The notes beneath the pieces are model-generated. The model saw only the letters and a list, made by a program, of their open reading frames with translations. It did not search any database and was not told the origin of the DNA. The position numbers and the translations under genes were made by a program. Source: Deltaproteobacteria bacterium (GTDB lineage: Bacteria > Desulfobacterota > Binatia > UBA9968). From it: DNA of 9,784 nucleotides. The stretch covers positions 1-9,784 of the forward strand of contig JAHKKJ010000088.1 in the NCBI GenBank assembly GCA_020027655.1. The letters run 5' to 3'. Of this stretch, positions 5,812 to 9,784 are shown one piece after another. The stretch's first letter is position 1; each line of letters opens with the position of its first letter.

Positions 5812-7098
5812 ATGGCTTCAGAGACACTGACAATTATCGACAACCGGACAGGCAAGAAATACGAGGTTCCCATCCGTAACGGCGCGATCAAAGCCACAGA
5901 CCTGTTCCAAATCAAAGTTGCCGAAGACGATGGGCTGGTCAGTTATGATCCGGGCTTCATGAACACCGCCTCCTGCCAGAGCAAGATCACCTACATTGAC
6001 GGCGACAAGGGTATCCTGCGCTATCGGGGTTACCCTATCGAGCAGCTCGCGGAAAAAAGCAATTATTTGGAAACCGCTTATCTAATTCTTCACGGCGAGC
6101 TGCCGACCCAGTCTCAATTGGCAGACTGGACACACCATATCACTTATCACTCCATCATCCACGAAAACATTAAAGAACTCATTGACGGGTTCCATTATGA
6201 CGCCCACCCCATGGGCATTTTGGTGAGTACCGTTGCCGCCTTATCGACTTTTTATCCCGGAGCCAAAAAAATCTTCGACCCTCAGTCCCGGAGAGATCAA
6301 ACCTACCGCCTTATCAGCAAGATGCCGACATTGGCTGGCTTCGCTTATCGCCATAGCCTTGGTCTCCCCTATTCTTACCCGGACAACGACCTGAGTTATA
6401 CCGGTAATTTTCTCAACATGCTGTTCAAAATGACGGAGCTTAAGTACAAGCCCAATCCGGTGCTTGAGAGAGCCCTGGACGTCCTTTTTATTCTGCACGC
6501 GGATCACGAGCAAAACTGCAGCACGAATGCCATGCGCGGTGTCGGCAGTTCCCAGGTCGATCCTTACTCCGCCGTCGCGGCGGCGGCCGCGGCTCTTTAT
6601 GGCCCGCTTCACGGAGGCGCCAATGAAGCTGTACTGCGAATGTTGATGGCGATTGGCTCGAAGGCCAAAGTCCCCGAGTTCATCAAGAAGGTCAAAGGCG
6701 GTGAGGGGCGATTGATGGGCTTTGGCCATCGGGTCTACAAGAATTACGACCCGCGCGCCACGATCATCAAGCAGATTGCTGATCAGGTCTTCGAGGTCAA
6801 AGGGCGCAACCCGTTGCTTGATATCGCTCTTGAACTCGAACGTATCGCTCTCGAGGACGGCTATTTTATCCAGCGCAAGCTCTATCCCAACGTCGATTTC
6901 TATTCCGGTCTGATATACCAGTCGATGGGCCTACCGATGGACATGTTCCCGGTTTTGTTCGCCATTCCGCGCACCTCGGGATGGATTGCTCAATGGGAAG
7001 AAATGCTCACCGATGCGGATCAAAAGTTGGCGCGGCCGAAGCAGATCTACCTCGGTGCTGAGACGCGCGACTACGTGCCGATGGAAAAGAGAAAGTAG
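5812..7098 (+). CDS. gltA: Citrate synthase (type II, GltA)
   Basis: Condenses oxaloacetate and acetyl-CoA to citrate, the entry step of the TCA cycle, in the cytoplasm. At 428 residues it matches hexameric Gram-negative GltA (E. coli 427). The catalytic triad is present at almost the same numbering as in E. coli: His267 in GPLHGGANE, His306 in GFGHRVYKNYDPR and Asp362 in PNVDFYSG. Other signatures are ITYIDGDKGILRYRGYPIEQLA (59-80), HADHEQNCST (229-238) and the C-terminal RPKQIYLG (408-415). The N-terminal beta domain of about 35 residues typical of the GltA type is retained (TIIDNRTGKKYEVPIRNG). ATG 5812 is preceded by GAAAGG with 8 nt spacing; a nearby ATG at 5807 is out of frame. The stop is TAG, and only 14 nt separate it from the convergent mltD stop, with no recognisable terminator between. 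I see nothing abnormal in the gene. Confidence 0.98.
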   Translation: MASETLTIIDNRTGKKYEVPIRNGAIKATDLFQIKVAEDDGLVSYDPGFMNTASCQSKITYIDGDKGILRYRGYPIEQLAEKSNYLETAYLILHGELPTQSQLADWTHHITYHSIIHENIKELIDGFHYDAHPMGILVSTVAALSTFYPGAKKIFDPQSRRDQTYRLISKMPTLAGFAYRHSLGLPYSYPDNDLSYTGNFLNMLFKMTELKYKPNPVLERALDVLFILHADHEQNCSTNAMRGVGSSQVDPYSAVAAAAAALYGPLHGGANEAVLRMLMAIGSKAKVPEFIKKVKGGEGRLMGFGHRVYKNYDPRATIIKQIADQVFEVKGRNPLLDIALELERIALEDGYFIQRKLYPNVDFYSGLIYQSMGLPMDMFPVLFAIPRTSGWIAQWEEMLTDADQKLARPKQIYLGAETRDYVPMEKRK

Positions 7099-7112
7099 GA
7101 AAAAGCTGGGTC

Positions 7113-8504
7113 TTACCTTAACATTCCGCCGCGAAATCCTTCAGTCACTATTACTTTCAACAGCTGACCGACCCGAAGGGTTGGGTTGGCAAGACCGTTG
7201 AGTTCCATCAAAGCTCTAACGTGTTGACCGTAGCGCCGGGCGATGGCAAAGAGCGTTTCTCCTTTTTTGACCTCGTGGGTGACGAACTGAGCTTGTCTCG
7301 TTTCTCGCTCTTGATAGCTTTGCGCGAATATTGTCGCGTGTCCGGTCGGGAGCTTCACGCGGAAAGCACTCTCCTCCGGCGGGGTCTGGCCCCGGAGTAA
7401 CTCCGGGTTTAGTTCTCGTATTGTTTCCGGGTCAGTGTCTGCCATTTCAGCCAAAGAAGCCAAGCGCAAACTCCCCTGAACTTCCATTTCTTCGTAGTCC
7501 ATCGGGGGTTCATATGCCACGTCAATGAAACCATATTTTTGCGGATCGCTGGCGATCAGCGACGCTGCCACGAATTTGGGAACGAAGTTGCGCGTTTCAT
7601 CTCTTAACTTGGCCTTCGCGCTTAGCGTCCAAAAATCGTTTGCTCCGGAGCTCTGCATGGCCTTTTCAATGGCACCCTGCCCTGCATTGTAGGCCGCGAT
7701 GGCCAGATACCATCGACCAAAGTAGTCGTGCAGATCCTTGAGATAGGCAGCGGCGGCCCGGGTGGATTTTACCGGATCTCGGCGCTCATCCACCCACGAA
7801 TCAATTTTCAAACCGTACCTGCGTGCAGTGCCGGGAACAAATTGCCAGAGTCCGACGGCCCCTGAAGGAGATGAGCTGTGGACGACAAAACCGCTTTCGA
7901 TGAGCGCCAGGTAGGCCAGCTCTTCCGGAACTCCTTCCTCGTGCAGCACCTGGGCGATCATCGGCATATACTTTCCGGAGCGGGCCAGGACCTTTTCGAG
8001 GTCGTTTCTACCGCTTTTGGAAAATTGGTTGATGAAGTAGCGGACCCTTGGGTTTTCAATCACCGCTTTAGAAAATTCCAATCGACGTCGCTCGACGGGT
8101 TGGTCTATTGCTTTGTTAAGGTCCTTCTCCAACGAGTTCAAGAAACGATCTTCTGCATGCGGTCCGGAAACATTTCTCGATACCGAAGACTCGTTTTGAA
8201 CTGATGCCGATCTCTTGTTTGCTTGTTGCTGATCGGGTTTTGGCGCGGCTTCTCTGGCGCTCTTTGAGCTGGTGTCGAGTGGTGCCGGCGCCAGCAGATC
8301 TTCCTCCTGCACATCGAGTTGCTGCGCAAGGGCGTCATACTCGACCGCAAGTGAATGTTGATGAGACGGGCTGTCAGTTGGTTTTGCTTGTGTTGATTCT
8401 ACGAGAGGTGGCACAGCGCGCACCACGGTTATTGGAAACCATGCGCAGCCATGCAAAAGGCCAACCGCCAAGCCGAAGACTAGAATTTGAGTTCGCGTCG
8501 ACAT
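7113..8504 (-). CDS. mltD: Membrane-bound lytic murein transglycosylase D (lipoprotein, SLT domain plus LysM)
   Basis: Cleaves peptidoglycan between MurNAc and GlcNAc, forming 1,6-anhydroMurNAc, from the periplasmic side of the outer membrane. I choose ATG 8504 (463 residues). It starts a lipoprotein signal, MSTRTQILVFGLAVGLLHGC, with the acylated Cys at 20; the ORF runs open to 8645 but that 47-residue extension would bury the signal. The lipobox LHGC has His at -2, which is unusual. Residues about 35-115 form a polar, Gln/Ser/Ala-rich linker. The SLT domain follows: catalytic Glu203 in ALIESGF, GLWQFVPGTARRYGL (218-232), and AAYNAGQG (270-277). A degenerate LysM-like stretch (about 339-388, LASLAEMADTDPETIRELNP) precedes a clear C-terminal LysM (about 409-450, HEVKKGETLFAIARRYG...LRVGQLLKV) that binds glycan. 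E. coli MltD has two LysM copies. The ribosome site before 8504 is weak (GGTG). The gene is convergent with gltA and divergent from the binding-protein gene. Confidence 0.93.
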   Translation of the reverse strand: MSTRTQILVFGLAVGLLHGCAWFPITVVRAVPPLVESTQAKPTDSPSHQHSLAVEYDALAQQLDVQEEDLLAPAPLDTSSKSAREAAPKPDQQQANKRSASVQNESSVSRNVSGPHAEDRFLNSLEKDLNKAIDQPVERRRLEFSKAVIENPRVRYFINQFSKSGRNDLEKVLARSGKYMPMIAQVLHEEGVPEELAYLALIESGFVVHSSSPSGAVGLWQFVPGTARRYGLKIDSWVDERRDPVKSTRAAAAYLKDLHDYFGRWYLAIAAYNAGQGAIEKAMQSSGANDFWTLSAKAKLRDETRNFVPKFVAASLIASDPQKYGFIDVAYEPPMDYEEMEVQGSLRLASLAEMADTDPETIRELNPELLRGQTPPEESAFRVKLPTGHATIFAQSYQERETRQAQFVTHEVKKGETLFAIARRYGQHVRALMELNGLANPTLRVGQLLKVIVTEGFRGGMLR

Positions 8505-8569
8505 CGCTTGGTCACCAACGAACCCGCGAAGGGTACTCGAATCGTCAGCGTGGTGCAACCCAAAAGGGC

Positions 8570-8599
8570 TTGACAATTGATCGTCTAAGTCTCTAGATT
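8570..8599 (+). promoter_or_regulatory. Candidate upstream promoter (P1) toward the NMT1-like gene
   Basis: A perfect -35 hexamer TTGACA (8570-8575), an 18-nt spacer and TAGATT (8594-8599) point to the right. Four of six -10 positions match. The -35 box is followed by ATTG, as is (one base later) the one in the second promoter 59 nt downstream. It lies upstream of the mltD start at 8504, so transcription leaves mltD behind. Called by eye. Confidence 0.45.
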
Positions 8600-8628
8600 C
8601 CTCGGCGATGCCAAAAAGTTGAAAAGGA

Positions 8629-8658
8629 TTGACAGATTGGAGCAAAAAAAAATAAAAA
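8629..8658 (+). promoter_or_regulatory. Candidate downstream promoter (P2) toward the NMT1-like gene
   Basis: A second perfect TTGACA (8629-8634), an 18-nt spacer and TAAAAA (8653-8658) within an A-rich run (8644-8659) form a tandem promoter candidate. Transcription would start near 8665, ahead of the AAGGAGG at 8688-8694 and the short ORF at 8702. The A-rich stretch makes the exact -10 position ambiguous. Confidence 0.42.
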
Positions 8659-8701
8659 AGAGTCCAGCTAATCTAAGGATAAGGATGAAGGAGGCGCTGT
8701 T

Positions 8702-8746
8702 GTGAAGACCAGAATCGTTTTTGTGCTGGCGGGCGCACGCCGTTAG
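8702..8746 (+). CDS. Possible 14-residue leader ORF, or remnant of a secreted-protein gene
   Basis: A perfect Shine-Dalgarno AAGGAGG (8688-8694) lies 7 nt before GTG 8702, which opens MKTRIVFVLAGARR and a TAG at 8744. The peptide begins like a Sec signal (basic MKTR, then hydrophobic IVFVLAGA). Reading on from 8731 in the next frame gives GRTPLGLAVTDAFD before a TAG at 8773, which resembles the missing rest of a signal peptide ending in an A-F region. This fits a frameshifted, truncated gene, perhaps of another binding protein. A functional leader peptide for the gene at 8796 is the alternative. The ribosome site is far better than that of the downstream gene (AGG only). Coding status is not established. 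Confidence 0.3.
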   Translation: MKTRIVFVLAGARR

Positions 8747-8795
8747 GTTTGGCGGTCACTGACGCCTTCGATTAGGTAACTAACCAGGTAGACCA

Positions 8796-9779
8796 ATGAT
8801 GATTCGCCCATCAAGAAAAAGATTGATTGGTTTTTTCTCGGCGTTATGTTTCTCGATTTCGTTCAAAGTTGCCCCTGCTGAGGAAATCACTGTTTCCTAC
8901 GCTTCGCTCACGGCAGCCTATATGGATCATGTTGTAGCAATGGAGAAGGGCTACGCCCTCGAAGAAGGGCTGAATGTTAAAGTCATGAGAGCTGGAGGAG
9001 GGACGGCAACCCAAACCTTGCTGTCAGGACAATTGCATTTCAGCTCGTCGGCGGGCACTGCCCTCAGTGCGGCTCTACGAGGCGGTCTCGTCAAAATTGT
9101 TTACACTAATATGTCGCGCCCCACCTACCGTCTTGTTTCAAACAAGCCAGAGATTAAAACTCTGCAAGACCTCGTGGGGAAGAAAATCGCTATCAATACT
9201 TTCGGTGATACGGGTCATCTCGCTACGCTTTTGCTTTTTAAAAAGCACGGGCTGGATCCGAAATCTTTCCTCTTTATCGCCGTCAGAAATGAAGCCCGCT
9301 TTCCCGCTTTTGTGTCGGGCTCCGTCGACGCTGCGCCCTTGAGCCCCAGAGATGTCGCTCAATTGAGCCCGCTGAAGGGTCACATCCTCGCTGATACTAC
9401 AAAAGAGGTTCAGCTGGTTTGGAACGGTGTTGCGGTTTCCAGCAAACTGCTCGCGGAAAACCCTCTCTTGGTCGAACGTTTCCTGCGCGCGGTGGCCAAA
9501 GGGAGAGAATTTGCGCGCCGTTATAAGGAGCCAACGATTGCAATGATAGCCAAGCATAATCCATCACCGTTGGACGTCTTGTCCTTGGACTATGACACGG
9601 TCCTGGGAAGTATGACCGAGGCAGGTTGGGTGGCGGATGATGTGCTCAGAGACGAAATTGTGACAAGAGGAGAACTGATTAAGGTGGCCAAATTGCCAGA
9701 GGCCGGACAGCTGTTTGATTACCGCATTATCAAGAAAGTGTATACCGAGCTTAAAAAGAGCTGGAAGCCGGAGCTTTGA
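8796..9779 (+). CDS. ABC transporter substrate-binding protein, NMT1/TauA/SsuA-like
   Basis: A 327-residue periplasmic binding protein. The signal peptide has RPSRKR (4-9), a hydrophobic core 10-25 and likely cleavage after APA (28) before EEITVSYAS. The mature protein shows the NMT1/THI5-like pattern: AYMDHVVAMEKGYALEEGLNVKVMRAGGGTATQTLLSGQLHFSSSAG (41-87), where the first ligand loop, the helix before EEGL and the gly-rich loop are typical, then KTLQDLVGKKIAINTFGDTGHLATLLLFKKHGLDP (121-155) opening the second lobe and FVSGSVDAAPLSP (172-184). Homologues bind small organic ligands such as sulfonates, nitrate-like anions, pyrimidine precursors or aromatic acids; the ligand here cannot be read from sequence. 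The start is one of two adjacent ATGs (8796 or 8799); AGG at 8786-8788 is a weak ribosome site. Its permease and ATPase are not visible, since the window ends 5 nt after the stop. Confidence 0.9.
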   Translation: MMIRPSRKRLIGFFSALCFSISFKVAPAEEITVSYASLTAAYMDHVVAMEKGYALEEGLNVKVMRAGGGTATQTLLSGQLHFSSSAGTALSAALRGGLVKIVYTNMSRPTYRLVSNKPEIKTLQDLVGKKIAINTFGDTGHLATLLLFKKHGLDPKSFLFIAVRNEARFPAFVSGSVDAAPLSPRDVAQLSPLKGHILADTTKEVQLVWNGVAVSSKLLAENPLLVERFLRAVAKGREFARRYKEPTIAMIAKHNPSPLDVLSLDYDTVLGSMTEAGWVADDVLRDEIVTRGELIKVAKLPEAGQLFDYRIIKKVYTELKKSWKPEL

Positions 9780-9784
9780 TCAAA

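Noticed and set aside
6241..6729. A 162-codon minus-strand open frame inside gltA
   Set aside because: Lies opposite catalytic parts of citrate synthase and has no recognisable domain or ribosome site.
7099..7112. Bidirectional terminator between convergent gltA and mltD
   Set aside because: Only 14 nt separate the stops and I see no inverted repeat there; any terminator would have to lie inside the coding sequences.
8505..8645. N-terminal extension of MltD by 47 residues
   Set aside because: It would place a hydrophilic stretch before a clear lipoprotein signal peptide, has no family resemblance, and overlaps promoter candidates of the opposite gene.
8641..8660. A-rich/T-rich run read as a minus-strand terminator
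   Set aside because: No GC-rich hairpin precedes the T-run on the minus strand and no minus-strand gene lies upstream within the window.

Overview
The window carries nine protein genes of an ordinary Gram-negative chromosome, all apparently housekeeping or transport functions. The Gram-negative call rests on an outer-membrane-type MltD lipoprotein, periplasmic binding proteins with cleavable signal peptides, and the hexameric GltA type of citrate synthase. I cannot place the lineage from sequence alone. Soluble transhydrogenase, a GltI/J/K/L-type importer, SixA and an NMT1-like binding protein together would suit an uncultured proteobacterial or Desulfobacterota-like soil or groundwater bacterium, but that is inference. 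I see no tRNA, rRNA, CRISPR array, transposase, phage gene or defence system.

Minus-strand block, 1-5097. Read in the direction of transcription (right to left), it encodes a complete polar amino acid ABC importer, most like glutamate/aspartate systems: ATPase, periplasmic binding protein, permease 1, permease 2. The junctions are tight: the binding protein's Shine-Dalgarno overlaps the ATPase stop codon, and the two permease genes are 2 nt apart. The one looser junction, between binding protein and permease 1, holds a stem-loop of a repeat-like sequence. After a 136-nt gap with its own promoter candidate come an ornithine cyclodeaminase/mu-crystallin family protein and, 27 nt on, a soluble pyridine nucleotide transhydrogenase (sthA) cut by the window edge.

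Plus-strand block, 5107-7098. It holds sixA (phosphohistidine phosphatase) and gltA (citrate synthase), each with a candidate promoter. The sixA promoter candidate overlaps the importer promoter candidate on the opposite strand.

Right part, 7113-9784. mltD (membrane-bound lytic transglycosylase D, with a LysM domain) runs on the minus strand and converges on gltA with only 14 nt between them. A 291-nt divergent intergenic region separates it from a plus-strand NMT1/TauA-like substrate-binding protein gene. That region holds two tandem consensus-like plus-strand promoters and a very short ORF behind a perfect Shine-Dalgarno, which may be a leader peptide or the remnant of a lost gene.

As a functional picture (inference): dicarboxylic amino acid uptake, an NAD(P)H-linked amino/imino acid enzyme, NADPH/NADH balancing and entry of acetyl units into the TCA cycle lie side by side, giving a carbon/nitrogen metabolism neighbourhood. 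I found no convincing previously undescribed system. The points most worth checking are the altered active site of the cyclodeaminase-like protein, the overlapping promoters at 5107-5153, and the short ORF at 8702.
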